From NCBI GenBank assembly GCA_963713805.1, contig CAVQNF010000026.1, positions 1-64,000 on the forward strand: 64,000 bases of DNA, written 5' to 3'. The DNA comes from GAS188 sp963713805. GTDB taxonomy: Bacteria > Pseudomonadota > Alphaproteobacteria > Rhizobiales > Beijerinckiaceae. The notes under the pieces are model-generated. The model was not told the DNA's origin, ran no database searches, and worked only from the letters and a program-made list of their open reading frames with translations. Positions 40,146 through 50,778 of the stretch are shown here, one piece after another. Both the position numbers and the translations under genes were made by a program. Positions within the stretch are counted from its first letter, which is position 1; each line of letters starts with the position of its first letter.

Positions 40146-40425
40146 TTCGTCTTGAGCTTGGCGGCGGGTCCCCGATCGCTGCGCCTACACCTTGCCGCGG
40201 GGCGAGACAAGGATCACGGCCACCTTCGCGCGGGACGGCGCGGCGCGGCGCACGTCTTTTGCCTCACGCCATGCGGACCTGAAGCTACGTCCTCGATGCG
40301 AAAATTTCTCGTTACCGGTTCGAAAAATGTCAGCGCTTGCGCGGTTTCACCGGGTTTTGTAGGCACTATATGTTAAAGATACCGCTTAACCTTTCCGGCT
40401 CGGCGGGCCGCAAGCGAGAGCCCCA

Positions 40426-40764
40426 ATGACCTACGTCGTCACCGACAATTGCATCCGCTGCAAATACATGGATTGCGTCGAGGTCTGCCCCGTCGATTGT
40501 TTCTACGAGGGCGACAACATGCTCGTCATCCATCCCGACGAATGCATCGATTGCGGCGTCTGCGAGCCGGAATGCCCGGCGGACGCCATCAAGCCCGACA
40601 CCGAGCCCGGCCTCGAGTTCTGGATCAAGCTCAACGCCGACTACGCCAAGACCTGGCCGAACATCACCATCAAGCGGGAAGGCCCGCCCGACGGCAAGGA
40701 GTTCGACGGCAAGCCGAACAAGCTCGAGCAGTATTTCTCGCCGAACCCCGGCCAGGGCGATTAA
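40426..40764 (+). CDS. fdxA: Ferredoxin FdxA, seven-iron type
   Basis: An intact 112-residue protein. Nine Cys are seen at residues 9, 12, 17, 21, 25, 40, 43, 46 and 50. By analogy with Azotobacter ferredoxin I, Cys9, Cys17 and Cys50 should bind a [3Fe-4S] cluster and Cys21, Cys40, Cys43 and Cys46 a [4Fe-4S] cluster, with Cys12 and Cys25 extra. The C-terminal extension ending in YFSPNPGQGD is typical of this group. It is a cytosolic electron carrier, often induced by oxidative or iron stress. There are no frameshifts, and the promoter region is AT-rich. Confidence 0.96.
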   Translation: MTYVVTDNCIRCKYMDCVEVCPVDCFYEGDNMLVIHPDECIDCGVCEPECPADAIKPDTEPGLEFWIKLNADYAKTWPNITIKREGPPDGKEFDGKPNKLEQYFSPNPGQGD

Positions 40765-40825
40765 CGCCGGCGTTTCCCACCGAACCGAAGCATGCTTTCG
40801 AGCTTCGCAGAGGCGACGCGCCCAT

Positions 40826-40868
40826 AATCGATGACGCCTTAATCGATGACGCCTCAATCGATGAACGG
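40826..40868. repeat. Three-copy 15-base tandem repeat between fdxA and ridA
   Basis: AATCGATGACGCC starts at 40826 and 40841, and a variant AATCGATGAACGG starts at 40856, a constant period of 15 bases. The block is just upstream of the ridA ribosome-binding region. It may be a slippage-type expansion or repeated operator. Confidence 0.6.
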
Positions 40869-40922
40869 CGAGGCAATTGCACGGCATAGACCGTGCACAA
40901 AGAAAGGGAGGGAACGCGCGCC

Positions 40923-41311
40923 ATGATCAATTTCGTCAATCCGCCCGAGCTCTCCGCACCTCCCGGCTATTCGCATGTCGCGGAGGTGCGCGGCGGCCGG
41001 CTCATCTACATCGCCGGCCAGGTCGCTCTCGATGCGCAAGGCAAGCTCGTCGGCAAGGGGGACCTCGAGGCGCAGGCGGATCAGGTCTTCCGCAATCTCG
41101 AGGCCGGCTCTCGCTTGCGTCGGCTGCACGGCGCGCAACGTCGTGAAATTCACGGTCTTCATGCGCGACGTCGAAGGAGCTCGCGGCTTATCGCCGGGCG
41201 CGCGATCGCTTCATGGGCGAGGGGCCGCGGCCGGCGAGCACCTTGGTCGAAGTGTCGAAGCTCGTCTCCGAGGATTTCCTGATCGAGGTCGAGGCCATCG
41301 CCGCGGCGTGA
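40923..41311 (+). CDS. RidA family protein (enamine/imine deaminase-like)
   Basis: About 128 residues with two +1 breaks (near 41106 and at 41173). It begins MINFVNPPELSAPPGYSHVA with GGGAGG upstream, then LIYIAGQVALDAQGKLVGKG, which is the RidA core, and ends STLVEVSKLVSEDFLIEVEA. RidA proteins hydrolyse reactive enamines and imines produced by PLP enzymes. The conserved catalytic Arg of archetypal RidA would be expected in the C-terminal half, but this segment reads EGPRPASTLV, where an Arg is indeed present. It lies downstream of fdxA but is separated from it by the repeat block. Confidence 0.82.
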
Positions 41312-42119
41312 GTCGAGAAACTCGGACTGAATTTCCTCTTCTTTTGGTCTTTCGTTCCACGCCATGATGGTGGAATGCGAATCAGGGTCATGGGTTTTGC
41401 TATTCCTGGCCTAGACTTAACCCAAGTGAGGCCTCTCACAAATTTCGATTTCTCGCGCCGTCCCATAGAGATTGCTGAACTTCGACGACATATCCGCGAT
41501 GGATTGGCGCCACGAGAACGATCGGGCTGCATACTTCCGCCATAGATCGCGGAAATGCGCCATCGGATCACACTGAACGAGGACATTGCGGAATTCATCC
41601 AGCTTGGCCGGATGCCGCAGCCTCCGCGCGGAAAGCTCTTGTTTCGGCGCCGGAGAGGTTTCGGGGACATGGCGCGAAGCGCCGCGCCGACCTCGGCGGG
41701 CGAAGTCTGATCGAGGCGCGGTCTCTCGACGGGAAGTTCGGTTCCCCGGCCGCCGGCTGCATGCCACGAGAAACCCCGGAAAAGCCGGTCGCGAGCGGCC
41801 TTGCGCCTACGCAGCGATTTTCTCGCGCGGCGGGTTGACAACTCCTCCGGAGGGGCATACCTGGCAGGGTATCTCCGAAATTCCTTGGAGATGTCCCGTA
41901 GCAACCAACGTTAAGGACCATGGGCCCTCGACCTAGCCATACGGCCTGGGAAGTCGCTTGTCGCCTCGCGGCGGCCGGCTCTCCGCAGGCCCATCGGCCC
42001 GAGTCAAGGATCAGGGATATCTCGATAGCCTAGGCGGCGTTTCGTCCTTTCCAGGCTATCGAAGTGGCTCTGCCTCACTCGGGTGATGAAGCACCACCTG
42101 AGTCAAGGAGACCGGAGCC
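41312..42119. other. Unassigned 0.8-kb stretch between ridA and the HisE-like gene
   Basis: No family is recognisable here. On the minus strand, frames of 41417-41767 and 41188-41904 together read like a degraded or frame-broken protein with the segment AKLDEFRNVLVQCDPMAHFR, then DLWRKYAARSFSWRQSIADM. The composition is plausible for a real gene of about 150 residues, but start, stop and identity are unclear. The right end has a hairpin (ACTCGGGTG... CACCTGAGT) just before the HisE-like start. Confidence 0.35.
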
Positions 42120-42587
42120 ATGACTGCTCTCAACCAGCATGATCGCAAGGTGTCGTCCACGCTGTTGCGTGGCGGCGACGACTTGCATCGATTGAAGCTC
42201 GCTTCCGCGAACGACGTCGTGCCCCTTGCGGTTTCGGCGGCGGGTCTCGGGGGAACGCCGAAGAAGGCCACCTCCGAAGAGATCGAGCGGCTCTATGCGG
42301 ACCTTGATCTCGTCCGCTCCGACCACAATCCCCGAACCGCCCAGCTCCTCGCCTGCGGCAAGCGGAAAATGGGCCAGAAGCTCATCGAAGAGGCGAGCGA
42401 AGTCGCCTTCGAGGGCCTGCGCCACCGCGCCCGCGGCGTCGTGCGCGAAAGCGCCGATCTCATCTACCATCTGGTGGTGCTGTGGCGCGAGTGCGGTGTC
42501 GTGCCGAGCGAAGTTTGGGACGCGATGCGCGAACGCGCCGATACGCTCGGGCTCGCCGAAAAGCTGCCGAAGCGAACGAAGGGCTGA
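42120..42587 (+). CDS. HisE-like phosphoribosyl-ATP pyrophosphohydrolase domain protein
   Basis: An intact 155-residue protein. Residues of about 45-145 match the all-alpha HisE/MazG-type NTP pyrophosphohydrolase: GQKLIEEASEVAFEGLRHRA followed by RGVVRESADLIYHLVVLWRE. These hold the paired acidic metal-binding residues (E-E-x-x-E and E-x-x-D). The N-terminal 45-residue extension is not part of canonical HisE. It is not in a histidine operon, so it may be a stand-alone HisE or a related house-cleaning enzyme. It is followed by the Nramp gene after about 100 bases. Confidence 0.72.
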   Translation: MTALNQHDRKVSSTLLRGGDDLHRLKLASANDVVPLAVSAAGLGGTPKKATSEEIERLYADLDLVRSDHNPRTAQLLACGKRKMGQKLIEEASEVAFEGLRHRARGVVRESADLIYHLVVLWRECGVVPSEVWDAMRERADTLGLAEKLPKRTKG

Positions 42588-42685
42588 CGTCTCGGCCCTC
42601 CTTCTGAAATTCCCTCGGCCGTCAGCGGCCGCGACCACGAAATTCCAGCAAGAAGCTTGAACTCCTTTCCGAACAGGTGATCGAC

Positions 42686-44345
42686 ATGGCGTATGTGACC
42701 GACATCAAGAGGCGCCCGCCAAAAGCGGCGGGTTCTCGATCAAGCGCATCTCGGCGACATCATCGGTGCGTTCGGCACCATCGCCGAGGACGATACCAAG
42801 CGCCGCCTGACCTGGAAGCACAGGGTCCAGACGCTCCTCGCGATCCTCGGCCCCGGCCTCATCGTCATGGTGGGCGACAATGACGCCGGCGCCTTCGGGA
42901 CCTATACCCAGGCCGGCCAGAACTACGGCACCACGCTGCTGTGGACGCTGGCGCTGCTGATCCCGGTGCTTTACGTGAACCAGGAGATGGTGCTGCGTCT
43001 GGGCGCGGTCACCGGCGTCGGGCACGCGCGGCTCATCTTCGAGCGCTTCGGCAAGTTCTGGGGCGCCTTCAGCGTCATCGACCTCTTCCTCCTCAACGCC
43101 CTGACGATCGTCACCGAGTTCATCGGGATCGCGCTGGCGCTCGATTATCTCGGCCTTCCCAAGACGGCCGGCGTCGCGGTCTCGGCTCTGCTGATCGTGG
43201 CGGCCGTCAGCACGGGCAATTTCCGGCGCTTCGAGCGCTTCGCCATGGCGCTCGTCTTCGCCAGCCTCTTGCTGGTTCCCATCTATTTCATGGCCCACCC
43301 TCCGATCGCGGAGGTGGCGCGCGATTTCGTCGTTCCCCGGCTGCCCGGCGAAGGCAAGCTCAGCGATGTGATGCTGCTGATCATCGCCATCGTCGGCACC
43401 ACCGTGGCGCCCTGGCAATTGTTCTTCCAGCAGAGCTACGTGGTGGACAAGCGCATCACGCCGCGTTTCATGCGCTACGAGCGCCTCGACCTGTGGATCG
43501 GCATCGCGCTCGTCATCATCGGTGCGGTCGCCATGATGGCTTTCACGGCCGCGATCTTCGCGGGCCAGCCGGAATTCGGCGGCTTCACGGATGCGGGTGG
43601 CGTGGCCGCCGGCCTCGAGAAATATGCGGGCAAGGCGGCGGGCGTGATGTTCGCGATCGCCCTCATCGACGCTGCCTTGATCGGCGCGGCCGCGGTTTCG
43701 CTCTCCACCGCCTATGCGATCGGCGATGTGTTTTCGCTGCGCCACTCGCTGCACCGGAAAGTCGGGGACGCGAAGGGCTTCTACGCCGTCTACGCCTTGC
43801 TGATCGTGGTGGCGGCGGCGATCGTGCTGACGCCCGGCGCGCCGCTCGGGCTTTTGACCAACGCGGTGCAGACCCTCGCCGGCGTGCTGTTGCCGAGCGC
43901 CACGGTGTTCCTGCTGCTCCTGTGCAACGACAAGCCCGTGCTCGGGCCCTGGGTGAACCCGCGCTGGCTGAACTACTTCACCGGCTCGGTCATCGCCGCG
44001 CTCGTGCTCCTGTCGGTCATCCTCACCGCCTCGGTGCTCTTTCCGGAGGCGACGAACGAGCAGGTGATCCTCGGCATCCTCCTGGGCGGAGGTGCCGCGG
44101 CTCTCGTCATCGCGCTCCTCGCCATGGCGCTCGGCCGCGGCGGAGCCTGCGCGACGGCGCAGGACGCCGAGGGCGCGCGAGGGCCGCGCGCGAGCTGGCG
44201 CATGCCGCCGCTCGACGAGCTGCCGCCGGCAAAATTGTCGCTTCCCGCGAAGATCTGGATGGGGGTGCTTCGCCTTTATCTCGTCGTCGCGGGCGGGCTG
44301 GTGCTGATCCGCATCGTGAGCCTCGCGATCGGGGGCGGGGAATAG
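42686..44345 (+). CDS. Nramp-superfamily metal transporter, non-canonical motif group
   Basis: About 552 residues and eleven or more helices, longer than the roughly 410 residues of MntH. The start MAYVTDIKRRPP is followed by frame breaks near 42720. A conserved-looking LGDIIGAFGTIAEDDTKRRL leads into helix 1. Helix 1 reads VMVGDNDAGAFGTYTQAGQN, where classical Nramps have a D-P-G-N motif. Helix 6 reads GTTVAPWQLFFQQSYVVDK, where they have M-P-H. These residues line the metal site, so manganese/iron specificity should not be assumed. Nramp-related magnesium transporters and other divergent clades carry such changes. Confidence 0.8.
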
Positions 44346-44491
44346 CGAAGCCTTCGAGCGTTTCGTTGCAGGCTCTTGCCTCGAGCGTTTTCCGTTGGCG
44401 TGAACGGGCGAAATCCGCTACTTCGTCCCGGACCCTTCGGGTCGCGGCTCTGCCGCGGCCCGGATTTGCCAATCGTGAGATCCGAGCCCGC

Positions 44492-45154
44492 ATGAGCGAT
44501 ATCTTCCGCGAGGTCGATGAGGACGTCCGGCGCGACCGTTTCGAGCAGATCTGGAAGCAATACGGCAATCTGATCGTCGCGGCAGCCATGATCATGGTGG
44601 CGGCCGTCGCGGGCTGGCAAATCTATGGCCATTTCCGCCAGAAGCAGGCGGAACGGGCCTCCGCCAAGTTCCAGGCCGCGATCGAGCTGTCGGAACAGGG
44701 TCATGGCGACGAGGCCGAGAAGCTGCTCGCGAGCGTGATCAGGAAAGGCCCTTCCGGCTATGCGGTGCTGGCGCGCTTCCGCGAAGCGGCCGAGACCGGC
44801 AAGCGCGATCCGGCCGCCGGCGCCACGCTCTATGACGCGCTGGCGGCCGATAGCGGGCTCGGCCAGGCGCTTCAGGGGCTGGCGCAATTGCGCGCCGCCA
44901 TGCTGCTCAGCGCAAGCCTCTCGGCGGGGGACCTGAAGAAGCGGCTCGATCCGCTCGCGGAGGGTGCGAGCCCATGGCGCAATCTGGCGCGCGAGCTCAT
45001 CGGGCTTGCCGAGCTGAAGGCCGGCGATTTCGAAGGGGCGGGCCGCGATTTCGACGAGATCGTCACCGACCCCGAGACGCCGGTGGGCTTGCGGCAGAGG
45101 GTCGAGATCTATCTGGGCCTCGTCAAGGCGGGGCCGCTGCCGGCGAAATCGTGA
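44492..45154 (+). CDS. YfgM-like tetratricopeptide membrane protein
   Basis: An intact 220-residue protein. The N-terminus MSDIFREVDEDVRRDRFEQI and WKQYGNLIVAAAMIMVAAVA (a single membrane helix at about 27-45) match the YfgM/Tpr_21 family. A periplasmic helical-repeat domain follows. YfgM-like proteins associate with the SecYEG/PpiD periplasmic chaperone network. In many alphaproteobacteria this gene precedes bamB and der, but here a hydrolase follows, so the order is rearranged. The start ATG at 44492 is the only sensible choice. Confidence 0.85.
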   Translation: MSDIFREVDEDVRRDRFEQIWKQYGNLIVAAAMIMVAAVAGWQIYGHFRQKQAERASAKFQAAIELSEQGHGDEAEKLLASVIRKGPSGYAVLARFREAAETGKRDPAAGATLYDALAADSGLGQALQGLAQLRAAMLLSASLSAGDLKKRLDPLAEGASPWRNLARELIGLAELKAGDFEGAGRDFDEIVTDPETPVGLRQRVEIYLGLVKAGPLPAKS

Positions 45155-45341
45155 TCCGATGCGGCCCCCGGGAACGCGCCTGAACAGGCGTCTTCCCGAT
45201 CGATGCCGGGCTCCCGAATTTCAAGCTTGCTCGTCGGAAGAGGCGTTTGACCTCAGGGTCGGATCGGCCGCAGAATGAACCGGCAAGCTTCAGCCTCAGG
45301 GCTCGTCTCCGTCGCCCGGGGATCGCCGGGATCCGCAAGCG

Positions 45342-46215
45342 ATGTACGAGAAGCCTCCCGAACCGCGATGACGCGCAAGAATTCCCTTCCTATGCCGATC
45401 CCGCCTGGTGCGAGGCGCAGTACAACCCGCGCGGCGCCATCCCGAACGCGGCCGAGATCTATGCGCGCTGGCCGACGGAATCGGCGCGCGTCAAGGAGAA
45501 GCTGCCGCATCACGCCGAGCTTCGCTACGGCACCCATGCACGCGAGGTGGCGGATGTGTTCCACGCGCCCGCCGCGCGCGGCGCGCTCGTGTTCTTCCAT
45601 GGCGGCTATTGGCGCGGCTTCTCGAAGGATGATTTCGCCTTCCTCGCCGAGGCGCTCGTCGAGGCCGGAATCTCGGTCGCCATGCCGAGCTATCCGCTTT
45701 GCCCGGAAGTCACCGTCAAGGACATCGCGCAAAGCGCAAGAACCGCGATCGTGAGGCTTTGGCGCGAGGCGCTCTTGCCGGCCGAGCGCGCCAAGCTCGT
45801 GGTCGCCGGCCATTCGGCGGGCGGCTACCTCACGGCCGCGTTGTTCGCGACCGATTGGGCCGAGCACGGCCTGCCGCCGACCCCCTTTTGCGGAGGCTTG
45901 TCGATCTCCGGCATCTTCGAGCTCGAGCCGCTCGTCAACACGAGCATGAACGAGGCGATCAGGCTCAGCGTCGTCGAGGCGCGCGCGCTCAGCCTCAATG
46001 CGTCCTGCCCGCATGTGGCCGCCCCCCTGGTGCTGACCGTGGGCGAAAGGGAATCGACGGAATTCCACCGCCAAAGCGCCGAGCTGGCGCGCGCCTGGCC
46101 GGAAGTGTGCCGTGCGCCGCTCGACATCCCGGGCCGGCACCATTTCGACGTGGTCGAGGAGCTCGGTCGCGCCGGCACGCCGGTCTTCGAGCAGGCGGTG
46201 GCCCTCTTCGCTTGA
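45342..46215 (+). CDS. Alpha/beta hydrolase, kynurenine formamidase-like
   Basis: About 290 residues after removing one base near 45369 (CCG-C-GAT). The oxyanion motif FFHGGYWRGFSKDDF and the nucleophile in VVAGHSAGGYLTAAL are typical of the BD-FAE/kynurenine-formamidase group. Catalytic Asp and His would be in the C-terminal half (DIPGRHHFDVVEEL carries the likely His). The substrate is uncertain; arylformamidase or a related carboxylesterase is possible. No tryptophan-catabolism genes are nearby. It precedes the thiolase gene by 60 bases. Confidence 0.82.
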
Positions 46216-46275
46216 CCCTCGCTGTCGCGTCTGCCACCTAGCTCTCGACCCGCCAGCGCGCCGAGGAGAGCCGAT

Positions 46276-47487
<1,212 letters not shown>

Positions 47488-47586
47488 CCCGAAAGAGAGC
47501 GCGACATCACGAATATTGACGAGATGGCCTCTTTTGCGCCATGCGGGCACCTTCGCGTGACCACGTCGAACACGGAGAATTGAGCC

Positions 47587-48060
47587 ATGTGGAACCGATG
47601 CGCGCGGGTGCTGGCCGGCGTGGCGATGGCGGTGGTGCTTTGTCCCTCGCTCGCCCTCGCCCAGAAGACCAGCAGCAAGGAGGAGGACGGTCCGCCGGCC
47701 GTCCAGATCGGCAAGGAGAAGCTCTTTCCGGTCAATACGAACTGGGTGGCCGATACGCTCGACGGCAAGCAGTTGTGGAACGGAGAGAACCGCCCCTCCA
47801 TCTATGTCGACAAGCAGCTCCGCATGAAGGGCTACGACGGCTGCAACATGTTCTCGGTGACCGCCTATCCGCTGAAGGCGCAAAAGCTGGTCGTCGGCCC
47901 GCTCGCCGTCGCCAGGCAAACCTGCGACAAGCCGGTCGTGGAGGCCGAGCGCAGCTTTCTGAACGCGGTGCGCGGCGCCAAGGAATGGGACATGGAGGGC
48001 GCGAATACGCTGATCGTCAAAGGCCTCGGAGGGACGGTGCGCTTCGAGCGCGGCCTTTGA
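47587..48060 (+). CDS. META-domain (HslJ-like) exported protein
   Basis: An intact 157-residue protein. A signal peptide of about 25 residues (RVLAGVAMAVVLCPSLALAQ) precedes the mature protein. The META-domain-like core is NTNWVADTLDGKQLWNGENR, then YDGCNMFSVTAYPLKAQKLV, then ARQTCDKPVVEAERSFLNAV. Two Cys (GC and TC) are placed as expected for a disulphide. Related HslJ proteins are outer-membrane or periplasmic and linked to stress or novobiocin resistance. It stands alone 100 bases after the thiolase. Confidence 0.75.
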   Translation: MWNRCARVLAGVAMAVVLCPSLALAQKTSSKEEDGPPAVQIGKEKLFPVNTNWVADTLDGKQLWNGENRPSIYVDKQLRMKGYDGCNMFSVTAYPLKAQKLVVGPLAVARQTCDKPVVEAERSFLNAVRGAKEWDMEGANTLIVKGLGGTVRFERGL

Positions 48061-48104
48061 GGTCGCGAGCGCCTGTCCGGCAGGTTCCCGGTACCTCATT
48101 AAGT

Positions 48105-48137
48105 CTGGATTCCCGGCTTCGCGGGAATGAGCGGGGA
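48105..48137. repeat. Half copy of the CGGGAATGAGCGGGG repeat
   Basis: GGATTCCCGGCTTCGCGGGA followed by ATGAGCGGGG matches the right arm of the dispersed repeat at 31799-31885. It lies just after the META-domain gene and before the aminotransferase. A small hairpin (TCCCGGCTTCGCGGGA) is internal to it. Confidence 0.6.
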
Positions 48138-48255
48138 TCGATTCGGGCGCGACGCAAGATTTGGATCGCGACGGGTTCAAGACGTAAGCTCCGCCCGGGC
48201 GAACCTCCGTTCGGCTTCGGCGACCTTCAAATCCCATCCGCCACCGGCTCTCTTC

Positions 48256-49402
48256 ATGAACCCGACCTTCTCGAACCTGCCCACCTCGATTTTCGAGGTC
48301 ATGTCGCGCCTTGCGCGCGAGCATCAGGCGGTCAATCTCGGCCAGGGCTTTCCCGACGATCCGGGCCCGGAGGACGTGCGCCGCAAGGCGGCCGAGGCGG
48401 TGGTCTCCGGCTGGAACCAATATCCGCCGATGATGGGCCTGCCGGAGCTGCGCCAGGCGGTCGCGACCCATTACGCGCATCATCACGCGATCGGCTTCGA
48501 TCCCGACGCCGAGATCATGATCACCTCGGGCGCGACCGAGGCGATCGCCGGCGCGCTCCTCGCCCTCGATCGCGCCGGGCGACGAGGTGGTGCTGTTCCA
48601 GCCGATGTACGACGCCTATCTGCCGCTGGTGCGCCGCGCCGGCGGCGTGCCGAAGCTCGTGCGGCTCGCTCCGCCGCATTGGCGCTTCGATGAGGCGATG
48701 CTGCGCGAGGCCTTCTCGCCGAAGACGAAGGTCGTGCTCTTCAACAACCCGCTGAATCCGGCCGGCATCGTCTATTCGGCCGAGGACCTCGATCTCCTGG
48801 CGCGCTTCTGCGCCGAGTTCGACGCGATCGCGCTCTGCGACGAGGTCTGGGAGCATGTCGTCTTCGACAATCATCGGCACCTGCCGCTGATCGCGCGTCC
48901 CGGGCATGCGCGAGCGCACCGTGAAGATCGGCTCGGCCGGCAAGATCTTCTCGCTCACCGGCTGGAAGGTCGGCTTCGTCTGCGCGGCGCCCGCCTTGAT
49001 GCGGGTGCTCGCGAAGGCGCATCAATTCATCACCTTCACCACGCCGCCCAATCTGCAGGCCGCGGTCGCCTATGGGCTCGGCAAGGAGGACGCGTATTTC
49101 ACCGGCATGCGCGCGGGTTTCGCCGCGAGCCGCGACCGCTTCTCGCAAGGCCTGACGCGTCTTGGCCTGAAAGTGCTTCCCTGCGAAGGCACCTATTTCC
49201 TCAACCTCGACATCGCCCCTTTGGGCGAGGCCGATGATGCCTGCCTTCTGCCAGCGTCTCGTCAAGGAACGCGGCGTCGCCGCGATCCCGGTTTCCGCCT
49301 TCTACGAGGATGCGCCCGTAAAGACGCGTGGTGCGGTTCTGCTTCGCCAAGACCGACGCGACGCTCGACGCGGCGCTCGAGCGGCTCGGCCGGGGGATCT
49401 GA
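48256..49402 (+). CDS. PLP-dependent aminotransferase class I/II (YbdL/DapC-like)
   Basis: About 380 residues once four +1 insertions are removed (near 48575, near 48903, at 49242 and near 49335); 1,147 minus 4 is divisible by three. Features in order are VNLGQGFPDDPGPEDVRRKA, MITSGATEAIAGALLAL, NNPLNPAGIVYSAEDLDLLA, CDEVWEHVVFDNHRHLPLIA and the Schiff-base lysine in KIGSAGKIFSLTGWKVGF. This is the methionine or kynurenine/succinyldiaminopimelate aminotransferase group. The exact substrate is unknown. ATG at 48256 gives MNPTFSNLPTSIFEVM, a usual start. Confidence 0.87.
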
Positions 49403-49497
49403 GCCGGGATACGAGCCATCGGGTGCGGCGCGTGACACGGCGCGCCCTTGACCCTGAGCCCGCCATGGTCGAGAAGCTGGCGCGCGGAGCGAGAGCC

Positions 49498-50778
49498 ATG
49501 AGCGAAAGCGTCGGCATGAAGGATCACGGCGTGGCGCCGCGCCATCGCACGGTCGCGGTCGATGTCGGTGGCGTGATCGTCGGTGGCGGTGCGCCCGATC
49601 GTCGTGCAGTCGATGACCAATACCGACACGGCGGATGTGGAAGCGACCGCGAGACAGGTGGCGGCGCTCAAGCGCGCGGGCTCGGAGCTCGTGCGCATCA
49701 CGGTCGATCGCGCCGAGGCGGCCGCCGCCGTGCCGCACATCCGCGATCGCCTCGCGCGCATGGGCGAGCGAGGTGCCGCTCGTCGGCGATTTCCACTATA
49801 TCGGGCACAAGCTCCTGGCCGAGCATCCGGCCTGCGCCGAGGCGCTCGACAAATACCGCATCAATCCGGGCAATGTCGGCTTTCGCGAGAAGCGCGACCG
49901 TCAATTCGGCGCCATCATCGAGATGGCCACGAGATACGAAAAGACGGTGCGCATCGGCGCGAATTGGGGCTCGCTCGATCAGGAGCTGTTGACGCATCTC
50001 ATGGATGCGAACGCGCGGTTCGGCCGCACCCAAGGAAGCGCGCGCCGTCACCCATGAGGCGATGGTGCAGTCCTGCCTCCTCTCCGCGGCGCGCGCCGAG
50101 GAGATCGGTCTTGCGCGCGACAGGATCATCCTCTCGGCCAAGGTCTCGGCCGTGCAGGACCTGATCGCCGTCTACCGCATGCTGGCCGCGCGCTCGAACT
50201 ATGCGCTGCATCTTGGCCTCACCGAGGCCGGCATGGGATCGAAAGGCATCGTCGCATCCTCGGCCGCCATGGGCGTGCTGTTGCAGGAGGGCATCGGCGA
50301 CACCATCCGCGTCTCGCTCACGCCCGAACCGGGCGGGGACCGCACGCTCGAGGTGAAGGTGGCGCAGGAGCTCCTCCAGACGATGGGATTTCGGACTTTC
50401 GTGCCGCTCGTCGCCGCCTGCCCCGGCTGCGGACGCACCACCTCGACGGTCTTCCAGGAGCTCGCCAAGGATATTCAGGACTGGATCGTAAGCTCGATGC
50501 CCGAATGGAAGACGCGCTATCCCGGCGTCGAGGGGCTCAACGTCGCGGTGATGGGCTGCATCGTGAACGGGCCGGGCGAATCCAAGCACGCCGATATCGG
50601 CATCTCGCTTCCGGGCACCGGCGAGCAGCCGACGGCGCCGGTGTTCATCGACGGCGCGAAGGCCGCGACCTTGCGCGGACCGAGCCTCGTTAACGACTTC
50701 AAAGCGATGGTCGCGGATTATATCGAGCGACGCTTTGGAAATGGGGACAAGCATGCCGCTTCGCGCCGCGCTTCCTGA
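49498..50778 (+). CDS. ispG: 4-hydroxy-3-methylbut-2-enyl diphosphate synthase
   Basis: About 425 residues in four frame segments, with +1 breaks near 49597, 49770 and 50026; 1,281 minus 3 is divisible by three. The N-terminus is followed by IVVQSMTNTDTADVEATARQ, PLVGDFHYIGHKLLAEHPAC, the YRINPGNVGFREK region and MRIGANWGSL-like sequence. The iron-sulphur cysteines lie in ACPGCGRTTSTVFQEL and MGCIVNGPGESKHADIG. It is an essential MEP-pathway enzyme converting MEcPP to HMBPP. Its integrity is required in this lineage, so the breaks are best read as sequence errors. It overlaps the following isomerase gene. Confidence 0.93.

Noticed and set aside
42120..42587. Histidine-operon membership of the HisE-like gene
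   Set aside because: No other his genes are nearby and there is an N-terminal extension. Only the domain-level call is supported.
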